From the NCBI GenBank assembly GCA_963803025.1, contig CAWDKZ010000013.1, positions 310,001 through 374,000 on the forward strand: DNA of 64,000 nucleotides, read 5' to 3'. Within the stretch, counting starts at the first letter, position 1; each line of letters begins with the position of its first letter. Source of the stretch: Bog-793 sp963803025. Its GTDB lineage: Bacteria; Actinomycetota; Acidimicrobiia; Acidimicrobiales; Bog-793. Shown piece by piece: positions 42,529 through 51,085 of this stretch. The position numbers were made by a program, and so were the translations under genes. The notes below the pieces were generated by a model, which was not told the origin of the DNA, searched no databases, and saw only the letters and a program-made list of their open reading frames with translations.

Positions 42529-43586
42529 CCGCAACGGCGCAAGTCCTTCGCTCGGACCCGCAGATGCCTGGAGAGACCGCCGAGAAGGGCCGGTCCCGCT
42601 TGGTGGCAATTCTGATGCGTCGTGAGGTTCAACTCCTGGTCGCCATCCTGCTGATGTCAGGAATCGTTGACGTGCTGCATCCTCAATTCCTGAGCTCCAG
42701 CAACATCTCGTTCATGTTGGCGGGCTCGGTGGTCATCATGGTGGTTGCTACCGGCCAGACGATGGTGATCATCACCCGTGGGATCGACCTTTCGGTGTCT
42801 CCGATGCTCGGTATCGCCGCGATCGCCATCGGATTTCCAGCCCAGAACCATAACTTGAACATTTTTGTCGCTGTGGTTCTCGTGATTCTGATTGGAATCG
42901 CCCTGGGAATCGGCAATGGCCTGCTGGTCACCGTGGCGGGTATTCCACCTATCATTGCCACCCTTGCCACTCTCTCCGTCTACGGCGGGTTGCAGTTCGT
43001 TTTCACCTCCGGTTTAACGGTGATAAGCCTTCCCCACAACTATATCGCCGTTGGGCTTGAGGAGATAGTGCCCGGGATCCCCTGGCTGCTCCTCATCGGT
43101 GTGGGCGTCGTGATTGCCGCCGAGCTGTTCTTGAAATTCACCCCTTGGGGCCGGGCGATCTACGCCGTGGGCAACAATGCTGATGCAGCATTTCGCGCGG
43201 GGATTCCGGTGCGCCGCATCCTCTTCATGACCTACGTAATCTGTGGCGTCCTCGCGGGCATTGGCGGTTTTGTCTACCTCTGCTACATCGGGTCCGCCAG
43301 CTCCACCACCGGCACGGATACCAACGTGAACCTGATATCCATTGCCGCCACCCTGATCGGTGGGACCAGCCTCCTTGGTGGGCGCGGCCGCCCGTTCGGC
43401 GCCGCCCTTGGCGCGGTGTTCCTGTCGGTGGCCAACACTGCGATAGTCGTCTTGCGCATCCTCCCTATCTGGGAGCCAGCGGGGGTCGGCGTCCTGATCC
43501 TGCTCGCCGTGATGACTGACCGCCAGAGCGGGCCGGCGGCACGGCGGGCCCTGCGCACGCGGCATCGTGCCGAGGTCGCAGCATGA
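42525..43586 (+). CDS. Sugar ABC transporter permease 1 (RbsC/LsrC type)
   Basis: A 353-residue permease of the ribose/rhamnose/AI-2 class with about nine to ten membrane helices. Family motifs include TRGIDLSVSPMLGIAA, GIPPIIATLATLSVYGG, AIYAVGNNADAAFRAGIPVR and ATLIGGTSLLGGRG. It starts in the stop of the ATPase gene and overlaps the second permease by 4 bp. LsrC/RhaP-like by arrangement; the sugar is unknown. Confidence 0.92.
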   Translation: MTATAQVLRSDPQMPGETAEKGRSRLVAILMRREVQLLVAILLMSGIVDVLHPQFLSSSNISFMLAGSVVIMVVATGQTMVIITRGIDLSVSPMLGIAAIAIGFPAQNHNLNIFVAVVLVILIGIALGIGNGLLVTVAGIPPIIATLATLSVYGGLQFVFTSGLTVISLPHNYIAVGLEEIVPGIPWLLLIGVGVVIAAELFLKFTPWGRAIYAVGNNADAAFRAGIPVRRILFMTYVICGVLAGIGGFVYLCYIGSASSTTGTDTNVNLISIAATLIGGTSLLGGRGRPFGAALGAVFLSVANTAIVVLRILPIWEPAGVGVLILLAVMTDRQSGPAARRALRTRHRAEVAA

Positions 43587-44668
43587 GCGCCAATCCGGGA
43601 GGAGCGGTGTCGGCGGGCACACCGGTCGATCTCTCCGCGGATCGGCGCGGTCGTGCCTCCATCGATCAGGTGTGGGTCTGGGTCTTGGTTCTTCTCCTGG
43701 GGTTGGAGCTCTTGTACTTTTCCCTCACCTCCACCGGCTTCTGGGGAGGCGGCAAGGGCATGCTCTTTGCGAGCAGCGAGTTCCTGGACGTCTCAGTTAT
43801 GGCCTTGGGTTTGGCCTTGGTCATATTCGCCGGGGAGATCGACCTCTCCATCGGGGCCATGGCCAGCCTGTCGGGGATCGTCATGGCCCAGCTCTGGCAT
43901 GTCGAGGGCCTGAACATCTGGCTCGCCACCCTGATCACCCTCGTGATGGCGGCCGGCCTCGGCGCGCTCAACGGGTTCATCATCACCAAGTTCGGCATCG
44001 GCTCGCTGCTGGTCACACTGGCTACCCAGTTCATCTTCTCGAGCGTTGCCACCGCGGTAAGCGGTGAATCCCCGCCCTACGGGTTCCCGAAAGAGTTCCT
44101 GACGATCACCGGGACCGGCACGATTGGCCCCATTCCGGCGGACTTGGTCATCTTCGCGGTTCTCGCCCTGTTCACAGGCCTGTTGGTGTCGCGCACCCGC
44201 TACGGAAGATCGCTCGTCTTGATCGGGCACAACCGGCCCGCGGCTCGCTACTCCGGTGTCAACGTGTCTCGCACGCTGATCTGGGCGTTCATCGGGAGCG
44301 CTTTGTTCGCGGGGATCGCCGGGATCATGATCGCTGGGGTCTACAACGCCGTGCGCGACGACGTCGGCATCCCTCTGCTGCTTCCCTCCGTCACGATCGT
44401 CGTGCTCGGAGGAGTGGACATCTTTGGCGGAAAGGGCCGCATTACCGGAGTCATCATCGCCAGCATCATCATCGGTTATGTGAGCGTGGGACTCCTGGAT
44501 GGCGGCTCGACCCCGCTGACTGTCACCATGGTGCAAGGAATCGTGCTGATCGTCGGGCTGATCATCAAGATCAGTCTCGACCGACGGGGCGGGTTGGCAT
44601 TCAGAGATGCCATGGCGCGCTTCTTCGCTCGCCAACATCTCGGCAAAGCAACGGCTTCCGATGCTTGA
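43583..44668 (+). CDS. Sugar ABC transporter permease 2 (LsrD/RhaQ type)
   Basis: A second 361-residue permease of the same superfamily, pairing with permease 1. Motifs: FAGEIDLSIGAMASLSGIVM, KFGIGSLLVTLATQFIF, VLIGHNRPAARYSGVNVSR and VVLGGVDIFGGKGRITGV. Two distinct permeases plus one ATPase and one binding protein is the Lsr (AI-2) or rhamnose transporter layout, unlike ribose systems with one permease. ATGA overlap with permease 1. Confidence 0.92.
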   Translation: MSANPGGAVSAGTPVDLSADRRGRASIDQVWVWVLVLLLGLELLYFSLTSTGFWGGGKGMLFASSEFLDVSVMALGLALVIFAGEIDLSIGAMASLSGIVMAQLWHVEGLNIWLATLITLVMAAGLGALNGFIITKFGIGSLLVTLATQFIFSSVATAVSGESPPYGFPKEFLTITGTGTIGPIPADLVIFAVLALFTGLLVSRTRYGRSLVLIGHNRPAARYSGVNVSRTLIWAFIGSALFAGIAGIMIAGVYNAVRDDVGIPLLLPSVTIVVLGGVDIFGGKGRITGVIIASIIIGYVSVGLLDGGSTPLTVTMVQGIVLIVGLIIKISLDRRGGLAFRDAMARFFARQHLGKATASDA

Positions 44669-44830
44669 AAGGACCGAGATGCCCGCCAGAATTGACCGGC
44701 AATGGGGCGCCCCAACTGGCGACCCGAGGCGTGTCAACCGGCCACCAGATGAACAGGTGGAGTCTGAAAGGGTTTCTGCTCGGTGGATTGGTCCTCGCGA
44801 AGCGGGGCCAAAATGAAAAGGGGAAGATAT

Positions 44831-45880
44831 ATGCATATTTCTACACGAATGCGGCTGGGCATAGCAGTTGCTTGCGCGGGATTGACTGCGGCGTCGGTGC
44901 TTGCCGTGGCGGCCGTACCGTCAGCGACTGCCAGCGCTCCAAAGATCAAGGTGGGTTTCGTCCCGAAGCTCCTAGGGCTTCCGGTGTTCCTGGCCAACGT
45001 CAAGGGCGCTAGGGAGGTTGCCCCGTCGCTGGGTATTTCACTGGACTACACGGCTCCGGTGACCGCGTCTGCCACGGGTCAAGCGCAGATTTTCCGGACC
45101 ATGACCTCGGAGAAGTTCAACGTGATCTGTCTGTCTGCTGACGACCCGACGATCCCGGCTCCGGCGCTAGAAGCGGCGATGAAGGCTGGGATTCAGGTCG
45201 TGAGCTGGGACTCTGACGTGATCCCGGCAGCGCGTAACTTCTTCATTCAGGACACCCTCTACAACACGATCGCCGCGGCCGTCATCGACGCGGCGGTGGC
45301 GAAGTACGGGACGAGTGCGCAGTTGGCAATCATGTCCTCGACTCCGGACGCCACCATCCAGTTGGCGTGGATCGGGGCCATGCAGGCTTACATCGCCAGC
45401 AAGTACCCGAACGTGAAGATCCTGACGACTGGCTATGGCGAGTCCAACACGGCGACCTCGCTCACCGTGGCTGAGGGCATCATCAAGGCCTACCCGACCG
45501 TCAACGCGCTCCTCCCGATCGACGGTGCGGCTGTGGTCGGCACCGCCGAAGCGGTGAGCGACCTCGGACAAGCCGGCAAGATCGGTGTCTTTGGCATCGG
45601 TGACCCGTTGCCGAACCAGCCGTACTTCGCCAACGGCTCGTTGCAGGCCCTGTTCCTCTGGAACGAGGTCAACCAGGGCAAGTTGGTTATGTACGTGGCC
45701 AAGTACGCGTACGAGCACCTGCTGTACCCCGGTGCGACCTTCACGGCGGGAAGCCTTGGCAAGTTCACCGTGTTGAAGGGCCCGGAAACTGGCGTGCCCA
45801 AGGTGGGAGCGAAGGACACGATCATCTTCTCGCTACCGCTGGAGTTCACCCCGGCCAACTACAAGCAGTACGACTTCTAG
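44831..45880 (+). CDS. Sugar ABC transporter substrate-binding protein (LsrB/RhaS type)
   Basis: A secreted type I periplasmic-binding protein of 349 residues. A signal peptide (about 1-33, ending in ATASA) precedes IKVGFVPKLLGLPVFLANVK, which resembles LsrB and RhaS. Later segments include SADDPTIPAPALEAAMKAGI, VSWDSDVIPAARNFFI and GVFGIGDPLPNQPYF. ATG 44831 has GGGGAAG 5 nt upstream and is preferred over ATG 44813. No lipobox is seen. No catabolic genes accompany the transporter. Confidence 0.9.
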   Translation: MHISTRMRLGIAVACAGLTAASVLAVAAVPSATASAPKIKVGFVPKLLGLPVFLANVKGAREVAPSLGISLDYTAPVTASATGQAQIFRTMTSEKFNVICLSADDPTIPAPALEAAMKAGIQVVSWDSDVIPAARNFFIQDTLYNTIAAAVIDAAVAKYGTSAQLAIMSSTPDATIQLAWIGAMQAYIASKYPNVKILTTGYGESNTATSLTVAEGIIKAYPTVNALLPIDGAAVVGTAEAVSDLGQAGKIGVFGIGDPLPNQPYFANGSLQALFLWNEVNQGKLVMYVAKYAYEHLLYPGATFTAGSLGKFTVLKGPETGVPKVGAKDTIIFSLPLEFTPANYKQYDF

Positions 45881-45893
45881 GCAGCTAAAGGCA

Positions 45894-45938
45894 GGTGGCA
45901 GGTGGTCCTGCAAGAAAACTGCGGGGCTGCCTGCCACC
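45894..45938 (+). terminator. Hairpin after the sugar transporter operon
   Basis: GGTGGCAGG (45894-45902) pairs with CCTGCCACC (45930-45938). An inner stem (CCTGCA with TGCGGG) extends it. No T-tract follows, as is usual in GC-rich actinobacteria. Confidence 0.5.
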
Positions 45939-46504
45939 CGCCGGCACCTAACTGGAAGGTGTAGTGGCCGTTCATCTGACCATTGGCCGGTAATCAGCGT
46001 CCCCTTTATCGGTCAATGGTTGGATGGACGAGCGTCACTGTAGCGGAATGGCTCCTTGGCGCGTCGTCGGAGTGAAATGCGACGGTCCGTTTCGTCGTAA
46101 TCGCCCGGTCCCGCGGTGACGTGAGCGACGTAGAGGCCGCGCGAATAGGCGACTGAACAAGACCATCCACCGGTCGTCGCGATGGCCCACCCGAGATGTC
46201 GGGTGTTCCCCAACCCGACGACCCAGTGGAGGTCAAATTCGCGGACGAGACTGCAGTAGAACCTCGTTTCCGCCTCCAACGACGATGTTTGACCGTCGAG
46301 GCTGTCACGTTCGTGGAGCGACGTCCGTCGTGCTTGGACCGCACCAAGCTGATGAGGGAACGTATCTACCTGCCGCGTCACCAAGGCGAGCTGAACTTGA
46401 CCGGATTCTTGTTCTCACTAGAGTCTGGAGTTCGGGGAGGAGCTACCGTTCGGGTCGCCGGGCGACGAAGATGATTGTCGCTCTGAATTGGTTCTGAGGA
46501 GGCC
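45939..46504. other. Gap before the secreted protein gene
   Basis: A 123-codon minus-strand frame (46384-46013) and a 93-codon plus-strand frame (46196-46474) overlap. Neither has a recognised family or a good start. I cannot support either as a gene. Confidence 0.35.
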
Positions 46505-47056
46505 ATGATGCACAACGTCAACACCCGGTGGGTGTATCCCAGGATGCGCATCGCCGGTGCCACGCTCTTGGTTAGCGCCTTTGTTCTCGGTGCAATGGGC
46601 GGCGGAATTGTGGGCGCCGCGGGAACCTCCTCCCATGGCGGTAGCACGAATATCTTTACGGTCACAGGGAAGCACAGCGGCACGCTCAAGTTGTCCTACA
46701 CGACGAAGAACTGCACACTCACCAACGGGAAGGGAATGCCTGGGCTGGGAGGTGTGTCCGTCGAGGCGATCCTCAAAGGCAAGTTGTCCGGCCTCAGCGG
46801 GACGACCTGGACCTTCCTCTCCGCAGCGGCAAAGGCTGGCACGGTGATCGAGAAGGGCCTCACTTCGAAATCGACATACGGCGCCAGCCTGAGCGCTGGC
46901 AGCATCCCAGGCTCAGGCGTCGGTTTCTACGCGACATCAGGCAAGATGACCTTCGTCGGCACCACGGGCTCGGTCGAGTTCAATATGACGTACAGCGGCG
47001 GCGGGAAAGCGACGTTCGCGGGTAGTTGGAGCTGCCCCGGCACTGTGCACGTCTAA
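46505..47056 (+). CDS. Small secreted protein of unknown function
   Basis: A 183-residue protein with a clear signal peptide: basic start (RWVYPRMR), hydrophobic core (about 16-36, GATLLVSAFVLGAMGGGIVG) and Ala-rich cleavage region. The mature part is Gly/Ser/Thr-rich and beta-strand-like, with two cysteines (NCTLTN and SWSCPG) that may bridge the ends. GGAGG precedes ATG 46505 with ideal spacing. It lies alone between the transporter and tRNA-Asn. No family recognised. Confidence 0.7.
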   Translation: MMHNVNTRWVYPRMRIAGATLLVSAFVLGAMGGGIVGAAGTSSHGGSTNIFTVTGKHSGTLKLSYTTKNCTLTNGKGMPGLGGVSVEAILKGKLSGLSGTTWTFLSAAAKAGTVIEKGLTSKSTYGASLSAGSIPGSGVGFYATSGKMTFVGTTGSVEFNMTYSGGGKATFAGSWSCPGTVHV

Positions 47057-47192
47057 CCGCCGCCTGTCGACGGCGATGCGTTGCCGAACGACGCCAGCGC
47101 TGGACCGCGTCCGGCACAAATGGCGCGTGCCTGGACGGGCCCCGATTCCCCGGATCGGCGACTGAGTAACGACCGGTCGGGTTGATCCGCAG

Positions 47193-47265
47193 CTCCGGGG
47201 GAGAGACTCGAACTCTCAACCACACGGTTAACAGCCGCGTGCTCTGCCAATTGAGCTACCCCGGA
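47193..47265 (-). tRNA. tRNA-Asn (GUU anticodon)
   Basis: A 73-nt cloverleaf on the minus strand: acceptor TCCGGGG with CCCCGGA, D-arm GCTC...GAGC, anticodon loop CTGTTAA (GUU), T-arm GAGAG-TTCGAGT-CTCTC, discriminator G. CCA is not encoded. Confidence 0.94.
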
Positions 47266-47471
47266 TCGGACGACGGCACGTTAGCAGCGCACACCGCCTG
47301 CGGCGATCGCCCCTGGACGGGCGAGCGATCGCGCCACCGGATGACCGAGACAGGAATCTGGGTGTCATCAGACGGTCTGCCACAACACACAGATCCGTTC
47401 GCAGGCTGCCCGTGAGCACCGACCCTCCGGGATGGCCCACGGTGCGTCGAGCACCCTTCGAGGGAGGAGAG

Positions 47472-48614
47472 TCAGTCGCCCTCGAAGTAGTCCCGGAGAG
47501 GCAGGGCGAGAGCGGGCTGGCGGAGCTTGGCGAGCGTCTTCATCTCGATCTGGCGGACCCGCTCTCTCGTCACACCGAAGATCTGACCGACCTCCTCGAG
47601 GGTCCGGATCCGCCCGTCGTCGAGGCCGAAGCGGAGCCGGACGACCTCTCGTTCACGAGCGGAGAGCTCATGGAGCGCGTGTTGGACGGCCTCGTTGAGC
47701 ATGGCCTTGGTTGCGACGTCGAGCGGGACCTCCGCGGCCCGGTCCTCGACCAGGTCCGAGAGGCTGAACTCCTCGTCCCCGCCGCCGATGGGCTGTTGCA
47801 AGGAGATCGTGTCCTGGTTGATGCGCTGGATCTCGCGCACCCGCTCGACGGGGCACTCGATGCGCGCCGCGATCTCGTCGACCGTTGGATCCCGGCCGAG
47901 CTGTTGGGAGAGCTGACGCTGCACCCGGACGACCTTGTTGATCGTCTCGACCATGTGCACCGGGATGCGGATAGTCCGCGCCTGGTCGGCGACCGCCCGG
48001 GAGATCGCCTGGCGGATCCACCACGTCGCGTACGTCGAGAACTTGAACCCCCGGTGATGGTCGAACTTCTCGACGGCGCGCATCAGGCCAAGGTTGCCCT
48101 CCTGTATCAGGTCGAGGAAGGCCATGCCCCGATTGCGGTAGCGCTTCGCGATCGACACGACGAGTCGGAGGTTGGCCTCGGTGAGGAGGTCCTTCGCCTC
48201 CTGGCCTTCGGCGATCTCGCGTTCGGCGGTGCGACGTCTCGCTAGCGAGACGTCGTTGAGCGCTCCCTCCCGCAGCCACGCCGCGAGACGGTCGTAGGCC
48301 CGCCGTCCCCGTTCGATCCGCTTGGCGCAAAGCACCTCGAGGTCCGCCGACAGAAGCGAGACCCGGCCGATCTCCCTCAGATAGGCGCGGACAGGGTCGC
48401 CAGTCGTTGCGACCGTGTCGTCCGCCGAGCCTGAGCGAAGCGTCCGGATCGCAGCTGTCGTCTGTTGCTCGAGGCGTTCTGCACTGCGGCGTGTTGACCC
48501 GTCGCGCCGGCGTGTTCGGGACTGCTCCCGCCGGGACGCGGTCACCCGCGGGGCGATCCGATGGGCGGCAGCCGGCGCGTTGCTCACTTCTTCGAGCGGT
48601 CCGACGCGTGTCAA
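47472..48614 (-). CDS. rpoD: Primary RNA polymerase sigma factor (RpoD/SigA type)
   Basis: A 380-residue sigma-70. Region 1.2 is DPVRAYLREIGRVSLLS; region 2 includes LIQEGNLGLMRAVEKFD and FSTYATWWIRQAI; region 3 is IPVHMVETINKVVRVQRQL; region 4 is LEEVGQIFGVTRERVRQIE. A long basic N-terminal extension (1-75) is present. The start is TTG 48614, overlapping the dnaG stop as TTGA, with AGGAGG 7 nt upstream. A GTG at 48647 lacks such a signal. The dnaG-rpoD order is the classical macromolecular-synthesis arrangement. Confidence 0.94.
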   Translation of the reverse strand: MTRVGPLEEVSNAPAAAHRIAPRVTASRREQSRTRRRDGSTRRSAERLEQQTTAAIRTLRSGSADDTVATTGDPVRAYLREIGRVSLLSADLEVLCAKRIERGRRAYDRLAAWLREGALNDVSLARRRTAEREIAEGQEAKDLLTEANLRLVVSIAKRYRNRGMAFLDLIQEGNLGLMRAVEKFDHHRGFKFSTYATWWIRQAISRAVADQARTIRIPVHMVETINKVVRVQRQLSQQLGRDPTVDEIAARIECPVERVREIQRINQDTISLQQPIGGGDEEFSLSDLVEDRAAEVPLDVATKAMLNEAVQHALHELSAREREVVRLRFGLDDGRIRTLEEVGQIFGVTRERVRQIEMKTLAKLRQPALALPLRDYFEGD

Positions 48615-50536
48615 TCCCCCGCCTCCTGCCGGTGTTGCGTGAGCCACGCTACCAACCGGTGCGCCGCGTCTTCCGCGCCGGAGGCCCCACCTGGACGAAC
48701 GAGCGGGTCACGCAGGGTCTCGAGTTCTGTCCGCAACCAAGCGCCCGCTGTGAGCACCGCGACGACGTCCTCGGACCGCCCCTCCCGCTCGGCGACGCGT
48801 CCTTCGGCTTCCAGTTCTCGCAGCACCCGTTCGCAAGCTGCCCGGACAAGCTCGATATAGGTGCCGGCGACGTCGAGCTCCTCGGGCACCTCGGAGACCG
48901 CGAGGCGGCGCACGAGGTCGCCGGCCTCGGGGTCCGCCTGCTCGATCGCTTCGGCGAGGCCGGTCGAGCCGGTGAGGGCGCGGTAGGCGTTCCGTTGTAC
49001 CGGGTCGACGAACAGCACCTCGTCGAAGAACGCCCGGGCGTCGCCGGGTCGCTCGAGCGTGAGGAGGAGGGCGTCGCGTCCCGCCCGGAGTTCAGGTCGC
49101 TGGTCCAGGGCTCGTCCGCCCGTCCGGTCGGGTTGCCCGGCGTCCGCCCTTCGGTCACCCGTCGAGGCATCCTGGCCGCTCTCTCGTTGCCGTCCGGATT
49201 CGGGGCTGCGCCCGTCGCTCTCGGGCTGGGGTCGGGACTGCACTTCGACGAGGAGCTCACGGAGGCGTCTGGGATCGACGTGAGTTCGGTCGGCCACGCC
49301 AACGAGGTACTGGTCGCGGACGAGCTCGTTCGGATGCTCGGCGATGGCGGCGAGGGCAGATTCGGCCGCCCGGCTGCGGCCCTCAGGCGTGCGCAGGTCG
49401 TGCGCGCCGAGAGCCTGCTCGACGCGGAAGCCGAGAAACGGCTGGGCGCGTTCGACCGCGGCGGCGAGCGCGGCGGGATCGCTCTGTGCGAGCTCGCCCG
49501 GGTCCGATCCCACCGGCAGCTCGGCGACAGCGAGTTCCAGCTCGTGGCGCTTCTCCCACTGGTAGAGACGCGCTGCGGCGGCCTGCCCGGCGGCGTCAGC
49601 GTCGAAGCACAGCACGATCTTGTTGGCGAAGTGTGCGAGCAAGCGGAAGTGATCCTCGGTGAGCGCCGTGCCACACGTCGCGACGACGCGTGGCACGCCG
49701 GCGATGTGGAAGCCGATGACGTCGGTGTAGCCCTCGCACACGACGACCTCGTGGGCGTGGGCGATGTCCGATTTGGCCCAGTTCAGCCCGTAGAGCGTGC
49801 GGCGCTTCGAGTAGATGGCCGACTCCGGCGAGTTGCGGTACTTCGGTCCCGGTTCGTGCTCCGAGGTCCGCAGGCTGTCGGGGAGGACCCGACCCCCGAA
49901 GGCGATCGCCTGGCCGCCGGGGTCGAAGATTGGGAACATGATCCGTTCCCGGAAGGCGTCCTGGAGCCGGGTGCGCTCGTTCTCGTAGGCGAGACCGGCC
50001 TCGCGCAACACCGCGCCGGGGAGACGCAACGCCCGGACCAGCTCGTCGAAGGCCGCCGGCGCGTAACCGAGTCGAAACTTGCGGACGACCTCGCCGTCGT
50101 AGCCCCGTGAGCGCAGGTACTGTCGGGCCCTTCCCGCGTCGGGGTGGGCGAGCAGCCGCTCGTGGTAGAAGTCGACGGCCGCGGTCATCGCCGCGAGCAG
50201 CTCCCGTCGTCGGTTGCGACCCTCGTTCCGGTCACGGTCGTCGTCGTAGCGGATCGTGATTCCCGCGCGGTTGGCGAGGCGTTCGACGGCCTCGACGAAA
50301 TCGACCCCCTCCGTCGCCCGCACGAAACTGATGGCGTCGCCCGACGCCTGGCAGCCGAAGCAGTAGTAGAGACCCTCTTCGGCGTTCACGCTGAAAGAGC
50401 CGGTCTTCTCGGCGTGGAACGGACAGAGCCCGACGAAGCGGCGGCCGACTCGTTTGAGGGCGGTCTGCTCGCCGATCAGCGCGACGAGGTCGGTCGCGGA
50501 CCGAACCCGTGCGACGTCCTCGTCGGGAATTGCCAC
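48611..50536 (-). CDS. dnaG: DNA primase
   Basis: Synthesises RNA primers at the replication fork. The 641 residues contain the CHC2 zinc-binding domain (LCPFHAEKTGSFSV and YYCFGCQASGDA, about 33-70), the RNA-polymerase domain (about 110-250), a Toprim catalytic site (VVCEGYTDVIGFH, about 260-345), an acidic linker and a C-terminal helicase-binding region. GTG 50536 is chosen because a TACCGT -10 box ends 7 nt upstream and there is no Shine-Dalgarno sequence. The stop overlaps the sigma factor start. Confidence 0.96.
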   Translation of the reverse strand: MAIPDEDVARVRSATDLVALIGEQTALKRVGRRFVGLCPFHAEKTGSFSVNAEEGLYYCFGCQASGDAISFVRATEGVDFVEAVERLANRAGITIRYDDDRDRNEGRNRRRELLAAMTAAVDFYHERLLAHPDAGRARQYLRSRGYDGEVVRKFRLGYAPAAFDELVRALRLPGAVLREAGLAYENERTRLQDAFRERIMFPIFDPGGQAIAFGGRVLPDSLRTSEHEPGPKYRNSPESAIYSKRRTLYGLNWAKSDIAHAHEVVVCEGYTDVIGFHIAGVPRVVATCGTALTEDHFRLLAHFANKIVLCFDADAAGQAAAARLYQWEKRHELELAVAELPVGSDPGELAQSDPAALAAAVERAQPFLGFRVEQALGAHDLRTPEGRSRAAESALAAIAEHPNELVRDQYLVGVADRTHVDPRRLRELLVEVQSRPQPESDGRSPESGRQRESGQDASTGDRRADAGQPDRTGGRALDQRPELRAGRDALLLTLERPGDARAFFDEVLFVDPVQRNAYRALTGSTGLAEAIEQADPEAGDLVRRLAVSEVPEELDVAGTYIELVRAACERVLRELEAEGRVAEREGRSEDVVAVLTAGAWLRTELETLRDPLVRPGGASGAEDAAHRLVAWLTQHRQEAGD

Positions 50537-50543
50537 GGTCCGG

Positions 50544-50549
50544 ACGGTA
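50544..50549 (-). promoter_or_regulatory. -10 box TACCGT of dnaG; leaderless start
   Basis: Minus-strand TACCGT followed by 7 nt and GTG 50536. No ribosome binding site is present. Confidence 0.45.
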
Positions 50550-50582
50550 CCCGTTCGCCGCGTCGTCTGGACGCGGCCGGGC

Positions 50583-51011
50583 TCAGCGGCGCTCCCGCCG
50601 CCGCACGAAGCGGAGGCCGGACCAGTCGGCGTCCACCGCCGCGACCTTGTTGTCGACGAGCCCGAGTGCGAGGCCGGCACTGCGTACCACCCCGTCGGTC
50701 AGGTCGCTCCCGTGACCGCCGGCCCGACGTGGCCAACAGATCCAAAGGGTCGAAAGCCGCGCCCTCGAAGCGGCGAGAGCGTCGAGCGCCGCAACGAGCT
50801 CATCCGCCTCGCGGACGAAGAGGATCGTCAGATCCGCCGCACCGTGATCCCCCGCCCCGCCGGGGCTGAGGGGCATGCTCAGGCGCACGACCTCGACGCC
50901 GGTCGGCGGGTCGGCGAGCGACCAGGCCGGCGGGGCGCCGACCAAGAGAACCCGGGAACCCTCGTCGAGGCCGAGCTTCCTCGCCTGCTTCGTCCCGGTG
51001 CGCGTCGCCAT
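50583..51011 (-). CDS. DUF3052 family protein
   Basis: A 142-residue actinobacterial protein of unknown function. Typical segments are QARKLGLDEGSRVLLVGAPP, LSTLWICWPRRAGGHGSDL and the ending VDADWSGLRFVRRRE. ATG 51011 begins the family similarity. It lies 46 bp upstream of dnaG on the same strand. Confidence 0.82.
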   Translation of the reverse strand: MATRTGTKQARKLGLDEGSRVLLVGAPPAWSLADPPTGVEVVRLSMPLSPGGAGDHGAADLTILFVREADELVAALDALAASRARLSTLWICWPRRAGGHGSDLTDGVVRSAGLALGLVDNKVAAVDADWSGLRFVRRRERR

Positions 51012-51085
51012 GTCCCAGGCGGCGCCGTGTCGATGAGGAACCGTTACTTGCATCGGACCTGCGGAGTCGCCGACGGCCGCAAGGC

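Noticed and set aside
46013..46384. 123-codon minus-strand gene
   Set aside because: No recognised family or start signal; an overlapping frame on the other strand is equally open.
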